A stretch of 64,000 bases of DNA from Planctomycetes bacterium B3_Pla (GCA_005223045.1 NJBM01000016.1:1-64000), one strand, 5' to 3'; shown: positions 17,145 through 25,170, numbered from the stretch's first letter. A program made the numbers and translations. The notes: generated from the letters alone by a model not told the origin.

Positions 17145-17792
17145 TTAGCCCGGCTCAGGATTCTGCGGGGTCTGGTCCCGTTCTTGGTTGGCCGGTACAT
17201 CGACCAGCCCCAGCGCTACAGCCCGTTTGATCAGATCAAGCAGGTTATTGACGCCGAGTTTCTCCATCATGTTGGCACGGTGCACCTCAATGGTCCTCAC
17301 GGAGCGCCCGAGCAGCTCGGATATTTCCCTGCTGCTCCGGCCGTTAATGATCAGTTTCAATATTGTGTTTTCCGTCCAGGTCAAGGGCTTGTCCGCGTAG
17401 CCGTTGGGTGCGGCATTCGTTTGCAGTATCGCTCTGACTCGTCGAAGGAGTTCTTCCTCGATCAACGGCTTTTCGATGAAATCCACAACTCCGGCCTTGA
17501 TGGCCCTGACAGCCGTAGGAACGTCACCGTGGCCGGTTATAATCAGAACGGGCACCCACGGTGCTACACGTTTAACATGTGTCACCAGTTCAATGCCGTC
17601 CATCTCAGGCAGTTTCAATTCGGCAATGAGCAAATCACACTTTTCGACGCTCAATCGCTCAAGGCATCGGGCTGGATGAACAAAACAGGTAATTTCGGCA
17701 CCGAGGCTTGCAAGCGTTTTGCCGACTGCCTGCAGCGCCTCCAGTTCACCATCAACAATGAAGACATGTTGTTCTGGGCCATTTGCCATCAT
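17145..17792 (-). CDS. FixJ-type response regulator with Glu at the phospho-acceptor site
   Basis: The protein has a receiver domain (about 1-122) and a LuxR-type helix-turn-helix (LTWTENTILKLIINGRSSRE ... GRSVRTIEVHRANMMEKL), the FixJ/NarL layout. In the receiver the acidic pair is VDGE (D14, E16), the switch Thr (ITG) and Lys (IEKP) are kept, but the phospho-acceptor position in the LIAELKLPEMDG segment is Glu58 rather than Asp (codon GAA). A Glu there often mimics phosphorylation, so the protein may be active without a kinase; none is encoded nearby. Its own promoter carries the same box as the tandem promoters downstream, suggesting autoregulation. No clear ribosome binding site is seen at the ATG pair. 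Confidence 0.88.
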   Translation of the reverse strand: MMANGPEQHVFIVDGELEALQAVGKTLASLGAEITCFVHPARCLERLSVEKCDLLIAELKLPEMDGIELVTHVKRVAPWVPVLIITGHGDVPTAVRAIKAGVVDFIEKPLIEEELLRRVRAILQTNAAPNGYADKPLTWTENTILKLIINGRSSREISELLGRSVRTIEVHRANMMEKLGVNNLLDLIKRAVALGLVDVPANQERDQTPQNPEPG

Positions 17793-17851
17793 ACTAAAGA
17801 CGGTCGTGACACAAATTTGTTACAGTTTTTCTTGAAAGAATTTGATTGAAA

Positions 17852-17892
17852 AAGCCCCTGCCCGAAGAGGGAATTGTCGAGAGCAGGGGCTT
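17852..17892 (-). terminator. Terminator-type hairpin in the leader of the response regulator
   Basis: A 10-bp stem (AAGCCCCTGC with GCAGGGGCTT) is followed on the minus strand by CTTTTTC. It lies after the regulator's predicted promoter and before its start codon, so it could be an attenuator. It could equally end transcription coming from the permease gene that stops at 18140. Confidence 0.6.
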
Positions 17893-17933
17893 GAAGGGAC
17901 TGCAGGCATAATAGTGTGCAGCCTTCATTCGGT

Positions 17934-17983
17934 ATTGTATCAAGACACTCAATCTCCAGCTATTGCGGTGACTACGTAATTTT
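17934..17983 (-). promoter_or_regulatory. Promoter and box of the response regulator
   Basis: On the minus strand TAGCTG (17962-17957), a 17-bp spacer and TACAAT (17939-17934). The box TTGCGG-TGAC-TACGTA-ATTT (+ strand 17963-17982) abuts the -35, the same geometry as the tandem promoters. The predicted leader is about 130 nt and includes the hairpin at 17852-17892. Confidence 0.6.
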
Positions 17984-18139
17984 TGGGTACCTGACATTGA
18001 ATAGTCTATTTGGCGGCGCGAATGTCGTTTCATCTTAGGTCTCCTTTCGACTCAACAACCAGGACTCCGACGTCCGTTAACGTCGTCATTTCATGACTCC
18101 GGTTGTATTCTGACTTCTGTATTCCGTCTTCTCTCCCAT

Positions 18140-20623
18140 TTACTCGTACCTCAGCGCCTCCATCGGATCGACCTTCGCTGCACGGCGGGCAGGGATCCAC
18201 GCCGCCAGGGCAGCGACCGTGAGCATAATCACGACGGTCCCAATCACCGTGACAGGATCGTGAGGTTCGATGCCGTAGAAAAAAGACCGGGCCACAGGAA
18301 CCAGAGCCAGGGCGACAGGTAAGCCGATGGCTACGCCTAAGGCCGCGAGCGTCAGGGCCTCTCGGAGGATCGGCCAGGCCACATCTGAGGGCTGCGCGCC
18401 CAAAGCCATGCGAATGCCCATTTCACCGGTTCGTCGTGCGACATTGTAGGCCATCAGTCCGTACAGGCCAATGCAAGACAACGCCAGGGCCAGGAGGGCA
18501 AGATTCCCGGAAAGCGATGCAAAGAGGCGTTGCTGAGCAAGATGCTTCTTGAGTACGAGTTTCTGAGTGGTCATCCCCTCCAGTGGCAGATTGTGGTCGA
18601 TATCGGCCACGGCCCTGCGCACGGCAGGCATCAGAGACATCGGTGGAAGCACACTGCGTATCATATAGTTTATAGAGAGCCACCTATCTTGTGTATAAGG
18701 AAAATAGAGAATCGGTGAAATGTTTTCGCGGAGATCCTGATATTTGTGGTTACTGCATAGACCCACGATTTGATATTGTTCACTTTCGAGCGTTATGAAC
18801 TGACCCATGGGATTCTCATCTGGGAAAAACGAACTTCCGAATTCCTCATTGACGATGACGACACGCTGGGACTTTCGCGCATCCGTAGGACGGAAGTCAC
18901 GCCCTTGCAGCAGGTTGATTCCCATGGTCGCGAAGTATCCGTCACTCACCGTCAGTCGAAGTGACTTTCGCTGCTCTGCATCGGGACGGCCGGGGATCGA
19001 TATATCACAGCTACGTAACACTCCACGCAGCAATGGCAGACTTGAAAGGGCGACTGACCGGACGCCGGGGATTCCTGCAATCTGCTGACGCACGGTATGA
19101 TAGAAGCGTTCCGTATCTTTATATTCCGGTGGGGACAGGGACTCATCAGGACGGATTCTGAGCAACAAGAGATTCTCCGTGTCAAATCCAGGATCCGTTC
19201 GATAGAGATTGATCAGGGTTCGGCATAGGAGCCCGCCGGCCACGACCACAATGACGGATAAACCCACTTGCGCAGTGACCAACACCTTCCCCAGGCGGAG
19301 CCGGGGCGCGCCGCGGCTCCCGCTGTCTTTGAGTCCTGCCGATGGATTGGTGTTTCCAGCACGCAACGCAGGAAAAAGGCCGAACAATAAGACGGTGACC
19401 ACGCCAGTGGCCAGCGTAAATATCAAAACGTTCGCATCAATCTGTAGGTTGAAGTGTTGATTTCCTGATGGATCGATGATAAACCCGGTCAGTGCCGCTC
19501 TTATCCATACGGAGAATACCAATCCGAGACATACACCTGCCAGTGACAGAATCATGCTCTCCGTGAGCGACTGGCGTATGAGACGCCACCGCCCGGCGCC
19601 CATCGCCGCACGCACGGCCATCTCATGTTGACGGGCCGCGCCCCGAGCGAGAAGCAGACCTGCCAGATTCGTGCAGGCGATCAGCAGAACCAGACCCACC
19701 ACACCATGCAGGAACCATAAGGGTCGAGCCATCTGTAGACTTTCCATTAATACTCCGTGCCGACCTTTCTGCAAGAAGATCCCGGGTCGGTCAATCTCCA
19801 CTTCAGAACGATTGACAACATTGCTGAATAGAAGCTCCAGTGATGCCTGCACCTGAGCCTCATTGGCCCCGGGAACCAGTCGCCCCATCATTTGAACCCA
19901 CCACACATCATACGAATCTAACCACTCAGATTCGAGGAATAGTCGTGGTTGAGCCATCATGGGGACATAGAAATCGGTGCGCTTTTCACCGGCCAGGGGA
20001 CCTACGTAATGGCGAGGGAGTACGCCAATGACGGTAAAACTTGTGTCAAGTACCGTGAGAGTTTGGCCTAAAACGTTAGGATCGAGACCATAGACACGTC
20101 GCCAAAAAGGATAGGTCAGGACGGCCACCGGCGGAGCGTCAGGGCGGTCATCGTCGGGCGTAATCGGTCTTCCAATCAAGACCTGAGCGCCGTAGCCCTT
20201 GAAAAAGTTACCCGACACCGTCTGGGGGTTTGCCAAAGACACAACGCCTCCAGCACTGATCGTTGTAGGATCCTCAAAGTAGGAAAAGGCAAAAAGATCG
20301 GAGAATCCTCGTGTCTGTTCAGCGAAATCCCGGTATGCAGGATATGGAAAGGATCCGAAGTACGCCTTATGAGAATTGATACGTCCGAAGTTCCCTTCAA
20401 TCCTAAACGGCCGCAGCAGCCTATAACCTGTCCAGTTGATTAACCGCAGTTCATGCGGATTGCGTACCGGCAAAGACTTGTACAGGATGCCGTTGATCAT
20501 ACTGAAGATCGCCGTATTAGCTCCAATGCCCAGGGCCAATGACAGCACCGCAACCGCAGTGAAACCGGGGCTCTTGCGCAACTGACGAAGCCCATATCGT
20601 ATATCTTGCCACAAGGCTGTCAT
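18140..20623 (-). CDS. ADOP-type FtsX/MacB permease
   Basis: This 827-residue protein opens with WQDIRYGLRQLRKSPGFTAV and LALGIGANTAIFSMINGILY, the hallmark of the permeases first described from Acidobacteria (ADOP). It has an N-terminal transmembrane helix, a periplasmic MacB-type domain, an FtsX domain around residues 300-425 (WFLHGVVGLVLLIACTNLAG ...), a second periplasmic domain and a C-terminal FtsX domain ending AAKVDPMEALRYE. Such permeases work with an ATPase and a HlyD-type adaptor in export of peptides or antibiotics. Here those partners survive only as the fused relic at 20620, which overlaps this start by 4 bp, so this permease may lack a working partner from this locus. Confidence 0.92.
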   Translation of the reverse strand: MTALWQDIRYGLRQLRKSPGFTAVAVLSLALGIGANTAIFSMINGILYKSLPVRNPHELRLINWTGYRLLRPFRIEGNFGRINSHKAYFGSFPYPAYRDFAEQTRGFSDLFAFSYFEDPTTISAGGVVSLANPQTVSGNFFKGYGAQVLIGRPITPDDDRPDAPPVAVLTYPFWRRVYGLDPNVLGQTLTVLDTSFTVIGVLPRHYVGPLAGEKRTDFYVPMMAQPRLFLESEWLDSYDVWWVQMMGRLVPGANEAQVQASLELLFSNVVNRSEVEIDRPGIFLQKGRHGVLMESLQMARPLWFLHGVVGLVLLIACTNLAGLLLARGAARQHEMAVRAAMGAGRWRLIRQSLTESMILSLAGVCLGLVFSVWIRAALTGFIIDPSGNQHFNLQIDANVLIFTLATGVVTVLLFGLFPALRAGNTNPSAGLKDSGSRGAPRLRLGKVLVTAQVGLSVIVVVAGGLLCRTLINLYRTDPGFDTENLLLLRIRPDESLSPPEYKDTERFYHTVRQQIAGIPGVRSVALSSLPLLRGVLRSCDISIPGRPDAEQRKSLRLTVSDGYFATMGINLLQGRDFRPTDARKSQRVVIVNEEFGSSFFPDENPMGQFITLESEQYQIVGLCSNHKYQDLRENISPILYFPYTQDRWLSINYMIRSVLPPMSLMPAVRRAVADIDHNLPLEGMTTQKLVLKKHLAQQRLFASLSGNLALLALALSCIGLYGLMAYNVARRTGEMGIRMALGAQPSDVAWPILREALTLAALGVAIGLPVALALVPVARSFFYGIEPHDPVTVIGTVVIMLTVAALAAWIPARRAAKVDPMEALRYE

Positions 20624-20976
20624 AATGCGCTCCTTTCAGTTTCCTTATCTTCTACGATTCTTCCGTCGAAGAGGTGAACTGTGCGATCGGCGTTGTGGGC
20701 ATAGCGCGGGTCGTGGGTGACCATGCAGATTGTTGCACCTTCGTTATGAAGCTCGGCGAACAGGTCCATCACGGCGTTGCCGTTGGCAGAATCGAGATTT
20801 CCCGTCGGTTCATCAGCCAGCAGAATCGCCAGGATTTGGCGATCAACGGAGGACGCCGCCGGTTCGAGATGTGACAGACCCAGGGTGTTCGCAGCAACAG
20901 CTCCCAACGTGGTTATCACGATGATTACTCGAATCACGATACGCCTGGCTCTCCGAGACTTTCTTGGTATGTCCAT
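20620..20976 (-). pseudogene. In-frame deletion fusion of HlyD adaptor N-terminus and ABC ATPase C-terminus
   Basis: From the ATG at 20976 the product starts MDIPRKSRRARR, has a membrane segment (VIRVIIVITTLGAVAANTLG) and LSHLEPAASSVDR, the standard N-terminus of HlyD adaptors from ADOP operons. It then jumps to ILLADEPTGNLDS (Walker B and D-loop), MVTHD (H-loop) and the C-terminal end of a MacB/LolD-type ATPase. Walker A, Q-loop and signature motif are missing, as is the adaptor body. A deletion of perhaps 1.5-2 kb inside an ATPase-adaptor pair explains this. The longer frame to 21213 includes the promoter region, and its first 79 residues are probably not translated. Confidence 0.75.
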
Positions 20977-20988
20977 TCCGAATCTATA

Positions 20989-21004
20989 TACAAGTCGCGT
21001 GCCA
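20989..21004 (-). promoter_or_regulatory. Sigma-54-type promoter
   Basis: On the minus strand TGGCACG-CGAC-TTGTA matches the -24/-12 pattern TGGCACG-N4-TTGC(A/T) except for one base in the -12 element. It lies just before the adaptor start, with upstream palindromes at the usual distance. The predicted transcript start would leave almost no leader before the ATG at 20976. Confidence 0.5.
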
Positions 21005-21074
21005 GAGCGATTCATTGCAGAAACGGCCATTTTGAAACCGAAAACTCGGATTTGCTGCCTACCATACTCAGTGA

Positions 21075-21114
21075 AGTGTCCGATTTCGGGAAAAGCGCGT
21101 CCGATATCGGACAC
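21075..21114 (-). promoter_or_regulatory. Enhancer-type palindromes for a sigma-54 activator
   Basis: The perfect palindrome GTCCGATATCGGAC (21099-21112) and a near copy TGTCCGATTTCGGGA (21077-21091) lie about 75-110 bp upstream of the -24/-12 element. Paired palindromes at this distance are typical for NtrC-family activators. No such activator is encoded in the window. Confidence 0.5.
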
Positions 21115-21225
21115 AGTGCTCGAGATTTGTCCCGTCACAGAACGTGCCCGGGCTGTCGCTCGATGGGCAGTCTCAACAACGCTCGGCAAAGTCCACAGTT
21201 TTGCTGAGTCCAAGGCCAGATATGG

Positions 21226-21248
21226 CTGTTGTGGGAACTACGTATTAT
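21226..21248 (-). promoter_or_regulatory. Candidate FixJ-type regulator box
   Basis: TTGTGG-GAAC-TACGTA-TTAT on the + strand (21229-21248), facing the transporter fusion. No good -10 follows at 17-18 bp. Confidence 0.45.
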
Positions 21249-21789
21249 TAGAGGCCCGATACATGTCGAAATCACAACGTCAAGCCGGCACATTCCATCC
21301 AACACCCTCGCACTCATCATTAGTTCCGCTTATACACACCCTCATTTTTCGCCCAATATCAAGGGTGATGTCACTCGCTCTTGCTCGGATTAGCCGATTC
21401 TGTACATAGTATGTATATTCTCTGTACAATTCTAAGATGCCCTGTGGACCTGAAAACAGCCCTGGTTTGTTGGGGCGCTGAAGGCGCGAAGACTGCAAAT
21501 CCTTGAGTGGAGAATGGAAAGAGCGATTGATGCGTACGACGCAATTCTGAGACGGTGAGGTGATAGGCAGCTCGCAGGCAAATCGTCAATTCTGCAAGTG
21601 CAGAGAGCCTGGAAGGGCTACTCTATGAGATTCTGCAGGTTGAAGGGGTCGTTTGAATTTCTTGGCACATTTTTTCTCTTGAACAATCCGGTACGGCAGT
21701 ATAGATTTGCTGTAGCGGCGATATTCTGAATTTCTTGAGCCAAAGGCGAAGGCTCTCTGGCGCGCCCGCCGTTTGCGGGGCACCGACGG
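21249..21789. other. Intergenic stretch with decayed sequence
   Basis: Nothing here can be supported as a gene. Several 60-110-codon frames exist on both strands, none with a start signal or known motif. A + strand run ending at about 21569 (LKARRLQILEWRMERA ...) looks like the helical end of a lost protein. The stretch probably marks the eroded 5' part of the integron integrase locus. Confidence 0.35.
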
Positions 21790-21965
21790 GGACGGAGTCT
21801 ATCAGAACCGTACAGGAACTTTTGGGCCACAACGATGTTAAGACCACGATGGTATATACCCATGTTCTCAACAGGGGCGGCAAAGGTGTGCGTAGCCCTC
21901 TGGACGGTCTCAGGAGCAGCCTTGGAAAGGTGTCTTATACGGATCTGCATAAGACCCCTGGCTAA
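21790..21965 (+). pseudogene. intI: Integron integrase, C-terminal remnant
   Basis: The frame reads [19 protein letters not shown] and then [21 protein letters not shown] before a TAA. This is the conserved C-terminus of IntI integrases, with the catalytic His (LGHND) and Tyr (VYTHV) and the typical [11 protein letters not shown] tail. The N-terminal 260 or so residues, including both catalytic Arg and the IntI-specific insertion, are absent; sequence identity to the family ends abruptly at about 21790. It cannot be active. Confidence 0.8.
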
Positions 21966-22090
21966 ATCGCAGAGAGCTTTGTATCTTCTTGATAGACAGT
22001 GATTAACGGCTGAATCACGATTTAGTCGCTGGGTTCTTATGCTGCAAAACCAGCGTTGTTTGGGTTCTTATACGGATCCACATATACATT

Positions 22091-22097
22091 GTTGGAC
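22091..22097 (+). other. attI-side cassette junction
   Basis: GTTGGAC fits the recombination core GTTRRRY exactly and lies 7 bp before the first cassette gene and 125 bp after the integrase stop. It marks the left edge of cassette 1. The attI site should therefore lie within 21966-22097. The 21966-22090 stretch also has a GTCTTAT/ATAAGAC inverted repeat overlapping the integrase end. Confidence 0.6.
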
Positions 22098-22103
22098 AGA
22101 AAA

Positions 22104-22565
22104 ATGACAATAATAAAGCAATGGACCTGGGTCACTCCCGTGCTACTGGCCGCGGCGTCATTGGAGGTTGGCTGTGGCAGGCAAGAGGAACACATATCTC
22201 AGCCATCGCAAGAGCCTGCTTTCCAACAGACGCACCCCTTTGTCTTGCTTCCTGATCCTCAGGCTCCACACCCATTTTCCGTGGTGTTACTTAGCGGGTT
22301 CCAAGGTAATATAGTTCGCATTAGAATTGATGAGCAAGAAGTGTTTCGCGGACAACCTGTTGACGACCCTATTGCGGGTCCTGCCTGCATGTTTGCGTTT
22401 CGCACCCGGCAGGAGCAGTTTCTTTTGGATGTGCGTATTCCTGCACAGGGAATCACGTTTGAGCAGCTTGTTAACTTGGCAAGCGGGCAAAATGTTGGCT
22501 TACACATCTCCCGAGACGGAGAAATGAAGCTTATCCAAAGTAGCAAGGGTTTTGTTTTCGACTAG
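22104..22565 (+). CDS. Cassette 1: small exported protein
   Basis: The ATG at 22104 is preferred over an upstream one because it follows the cassette core directly and gives an export signal (TWVTPVLLAAASLEVGCGRQ), possibly a lipoprotein site. The mature part of about 130 residues has a beta-rich pattern (FSVVLLSGFQGNIVRIRIDE, FLLDVRIPAQGITFEQ) resembling small Ig-like or carbohydrate-binding folds, but I recognise no family. Only a weak purine tract serves as ribosome binding site. Confidence 0.65.
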   Translation: MTIIKQWTWVTPVLLAAASLEVGCGRQEEHISQPSQEPAFQQTHPFVLLPDPQAPHPFSVVLLSGFQGNIVRIRIDEQEVFRGQPVDDPIAGPACMFAFRTRQEQFLLDVRIPAQGITFEQLVNLASGQNVGLHISRDGEMKLIQSSKGFVFD

Positions 22566-22572
22566 GAGGCCT

Positions 22573-22631
22573 GTCCAACAACTGGGTCAACTCGACTCGC
22601 TAACGCTCGCGGGTTACCCAAAGCGTTCTGT
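22573..22631 (+). repeat. attC site of cassette 1
   Basis: Left core GTCCAAC (perfect RYYYAAC) and right core GTTCTGT (degenerate) bound an imperfect hairpin in which CTGGGTCAAC... pairs with ...GGGTTACCCA across a bulge. 59 bp. Confidence 0.65.
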
Positions 22632-22646
22632 GCAAGAGAGAAACCA

Positions 22647-22970
22647 ATGAACAAAGAAGAGGCAAATTCTATTATTCATGACGAAGTCGAAAGATACAAG
22701 ACAATGGCTTACGATGATCTTGTTCGGACAGTCGGCAATGATGCAAATACAACCCAGCAAGTTGGGGAATCTGGCACACGATACCTAATCGAAACGAAAA
22801 CCAAGTGGACAAACCGTAGAAAAGGTATTGTGCGAGTTTCGTCCACACTTAGGAGTTTAGATGAATCTCCAGATAAATCGAAAACTTGGAACATTCCATT
22901 CTTGAACATAGCTATTTGGCGTGGCACCATGTCAAGCATAACCACTACCTTTACACGAAGGCCACAATAA
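22647..22970 (+). CDS. Cassette 2: small soluble protein
   Basis: A 107-residue protein without signal peptide or membrane segment. It starts 15 bp after the preceding attC core and is preceded by AAGAGAG. The first 40 residues are helical and charged (KEEANSIIHDEVERYKTMAY), the rest alternates strands (TRYLIETKTKWTNRRKGIVRV). No family recognised. It occupies the whole cassette between two attC sites. Confidence 0.65.
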   Translation: MNKEEANSIIHDEVERYKTMAYDDLVRTVGNDANTTQQVGESGTRYLIETKTKWTNRRKGIVRVSSTLRSLDESPDKSKTWNIPFLNIAIWRGTMSSITTTFTRRPQ

Positions 22971-22985
22971 TCACTTAAATAAAAC

Positions 22986-23047
22986 ACAGAACAAGCGGGT
23001 GCTAGGGACCGCTCGTTCCTCGCGGCCCCAGACCCGCGGCGTTAGGA
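22986..23047 (+). repeat. attC site of cassette 2
   Basis: AACAAGCGGGT pairs with ACCCGCGGCGTT at the ends of a 62-bp hairpin. The right core is GTTAGGA. Confidence 0.75.
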
Positions 23048-23055
23048 GTAAGCAT

Positions 23056-23538
23056 ATGTACCGTACTACTGCATTATTCTTAGTCGCACTGTTTGTGTGC
23101 TCCTGCTCCGATCGGCGAGACAATGAGCATTACAACAGGTTCAGCACCAATGAACTGGCCAAGTTGATTGGCATGATGACATTCGTAGCCGAGGTTTCAT
23201 TGACAGAAGGCCAGTCGCTTCACGTTGGCACGTTCGATGAGTCGGGGCAACAGCGGGGCTTCGCCGTGTTTCAAGCATCCGAGAGACTTGTGGATGCCCG
23301 TGTAGTTCTTAGTTACTGGAAGCCAGATAAGTCCCCCGAGGCCAGGTACGGATACATTCTTCCTTCGGGCATGAACGGCACCGGTACGTTCAGGGTGCCG
23401 CAGCCTTATACGGGTGTGACCGCTAGTACGACGGCATACAAGGCTGGCATTGGATTCGCATTCCTACAATTCCAAGGTGCCGAGACATATTTTGGTTACT
23501 GGATTACCCCTAACAAGCCGGATGCACGCGACGACTGA
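23056..23538 (+). CDS. Cassette 3: lipoprotein
   Basis: The start at 23056 follows GGAG, which is part of the attC junction. The N-terminus MYRTTALFLVALFVCSCSDR has a lipobox-like Cys. About 145 mature residues follow, with two strand-rich blocks (QSLHVGTFDESGQQRGFAVF, VDARVVLSYWKPDKSPEARY). No family recognised. The last ten codons overlap the attC site, so the C-terminus (NKPDARDD) is set by recombination-site sequence. Confidence 0.7.
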   Translation: MYRTTALFLVALFVCSCSDRRDNEHYNRFSTNELAKLIGMMTFVAEVSLTEGQSLHVGTFDESGQQRGFAVFQASERLVDARVVLSYWKPDKSPEARYGYILPSGMNGTGTFRVPQPYTGVTASTTAYKAGIGFAFLQFQGAETYFGYWITPNKPDARDD

Positions 23539-23566
23539 TAGCCGCGCGTGATCCGCAACGTTATGC
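23508..23566 (+). repeat. attC site of cassette 3, overlapping the gene end
   Basis: CCCTAAC and GTTATGC cores bound a 59-bp hairpin in which GCCGGATGCACGCG pairs with CGCGTGATCCGC. It begins 31 bp before the stop codon of its own gene. Confidence 0.7.
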
Positions 23567-23629
23567 TGCCAAGGATATGAAAGGAGCATTACGAGTACTG
23601 AAGACGCGAGCCAAGACGCTGGGTCAGAG

Positions 23630-24070
23630 ATGGATAATGCGACGCAACAGGATCATGCCAGACAGGGGCTCTGCATCGACATGCTGCTCGGGATGGTGGG
23701 CGCTATTGTTTGTGCAGTGCTGGGATACTTTCTGGTCTTCGTGATCGCACGACAGGGTTTCTACGCGATAATCTTGCCGGGCGTCTTGCTTGGATTGGGC
23801 TGTGGTGCACTGTCAGGACGCAAATCCGTAGCCCTCGGAATTATTTGTGCTGTTATGGGGCTTGCTGTGGGTATCTACACGCAATGGAGGTTCGCTCCGT
23901 TCATCAAGGACAAGAGCTTTTCGTTTTACCTCTCCCATCTTTTGGATGTGAATCGTGTGTCCCAGCTCTTGATTCTCGCTGGCACTGCACTCGCGTTTTG
24001 GTTTGGTCTGGGGAGAGAGGGTGGTGCCTGGATCAGAAAGCGCAAAACTGGATCCACCGACGGCGCATAA
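23630..24070 (+). CDS. Cassette 4: small membrane protein
   Basis: A 146-residue protein with four hydrophobic segments (LLGMVGAIVCAVLGYFLVFV; FYAIILPGVLLGLGCGAL; SVALGIICAVMGLAVGI; QLLILAGTALAFWFGLG). The ATG at 23630 has no good ribosome binding site. An AAGGAG at 23581 precedes ACG AGT ACT GAA GAC in the same frame, so the ancestral start may have been an ATG at 23591 now mutated to ACG, which would add 13 residues. No family recognised. Confidence 0.65.
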   Translation: MDNATQQDHARQGLCIDMLLGMVGAIVCAVLGYFLVFVIARQGFYAIILPGVLLGLGCGALSGRKSVALGIICAVMGLAVGIYTQWRFAPFIKDKSFSFYLSHLLDVNRVSQLLILAGTALAFWFGLGREGGAWIRKRKTGSTDGA

Positions 24071-24125
24071 CAAGCGGTTGGAGCTTACGTCGCATACGCG
24101 CCGAAGCTCAACCGCAACGTTATCA
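24065..24125 (+). repeat. attC site of cassette 4
   Basis: A textbook site: CGGTTGGAGCTT pairs with AAGCTCAACCG with one unpaired G on the left arm. Cores GCATAAC and GTTATCA. 61 bp. Confidence 0.85.
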
Positions 24126-24136
24126 GGTAAGCTCGT

Positions 24137-25087
24137 TTGAAGGCTTCACAAAACATACTCGCCAAGAAGACTGTTCTGCTGCTTATCGTGGTAGGCGTAG
24201 CGGCCTTGTTTGTCATCATTGGCTTTAGTTATCGCTCATGGCGGGCTGCAACTGATCCGAATGAAGTTCTACGTAGAACTGTGGCTGAGGGTATACAAGA
24301 CAATGTCTCTAAGCTCTCCTGTGCGGTTCTTGTTTGGAATTCAGAACGCAAGTCTTTTGGCCCCTGGAGTAATAAGCCTGAGACAGCAGGAAATCATCAG
24401 CTTTGGTGGAACAACAACAAGATTGCTATATTATGCAAAGAAAACACTACAATTTACGATCCTAATGGGCAGGTGTTGTCAAATCAAAAGACGACGTTCA
24501 TGACATATGATGGCAAGAAGTTCCAGGTAGCAGAAATACCTGCAAGATCAGTGGGAAAAGTTGAAATGGTTATATCTAAGAAACCACCACACAATTGGTG
24601 TGAAAATAACTACATGCAGAAAGTTGGATGGCAAGGTAATGGCGGTCTCATTAACGTATCTAAGGGAAATGAACCGGGAGTAGAGCAATGGCGAACAGAA
24701 GAAGGCAAGGTGATTAAACGAACGTTTCACAACACCAGGACGGGGCAGGTAGGAGTCTGGACCTATGACATCGAAAAAGCTCATGGACTAATTACATACG
24801 AGAGTTACTGCAAAGTGAACATATTACAATCTCGAACAACTATCCAATACAAGCAAGTATCTGGTGGAGCTTGGTTTCCAATTAGCGTGATTACCGCCGG
24901 TTACAACATCCAAAACGGTGAGCTTCTCTACCGAAACAAAATCGATGTAGATGTCAATAAGTCTGCCTTTAACAATCCCTCGGCAATTCCAGAAGATGTA
25001 TTCAAAATTGAGATTGGTCCTAATACCGAGATAATAGATTTAACATCCTTGAAGACAAGGCTTAGAATGCGATTGAATGACTTTTAG
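24137..25087 (+). CDS. Cassette 5: membrane-anchored protein, LolA-like pattern
   Basis: The best start is TTG 24137, 11 bp after the attC core, giving an N-terminal anchor (TVLLLIVVGVAALFVIIGFS). The body of about 280 residues is strand-rich with repeated W-, Y- and N-containing segments (KIAILCKENTTIYDPNGQVL; TTFMTYDGKKFQVAEIP). The half-barrel-like periodicity resembles LolA or DUF-type outer-membrane sorting proteins, but this is inference from pattern only. It probably faces the periplasm. Confidence 0.6.
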   Translation: MKASQNILAKKTVLLLIVVGVAALFVIIGFSYRSWRAATDPNEVLRRTVAEGIQDNVSKLSCAVLVWNSERKSFGPWSNKPETAGNHQLWWNNNKIAILCKENTTIYDPNGQVLSNQKTTFMTYDGKKFQVAEIPARSVGKVEMVISKKPPHNWCENNYMQKVGWQGNGGLINVSKGNEPGVEQWRTEEGKVIKRTFHNTRTGQVGVWTYDIEKAHGLITYESYCKVNILQSRTTIQYKQVSGGAWFPISVITAGYNIQNGELLYRNKIDVDVNKSAFNNPSAIPEDVFKIEIGPNTEIIDLTSLKTRLRMRLNDF

Positions 25088-25100
25088 ACTAAAATAGAAT

Positions 25101-25162
25101 TGATAACATCGTGGTTCAGTTCGACGCCGCTGACGCGTCGCGACTGACCACGTGCGTTAGGC
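25101..25162 (+). repeat. attC site of cassette 5
   Basis: Right core GTTAGGC is consensus. CGTGGTTCAGTTCGACG pairs with CGTCGCGACTGACCACG. 62 bp. Confidence 0.82.
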
Positions 25163-25170
25163 ACACGGAC

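Noticed and set aside
17794..18033. A 79-codon minus-strand frame with a good ribosome binding site that ends at the start of the response regulator
   Set aside because: The AAGGAG before its ATG is striking, but the composition is not protein-like and the predicted regulator promoter lies inside it. It may be a relic or a chance site.
20977..21213. The first 79 codons of the long frame preceding the HlyD-ATPase fusion
   Set aside because: They cover the sigma-54 element and its palindromes, and HlyD homology starts exactly at the Met at 20976.
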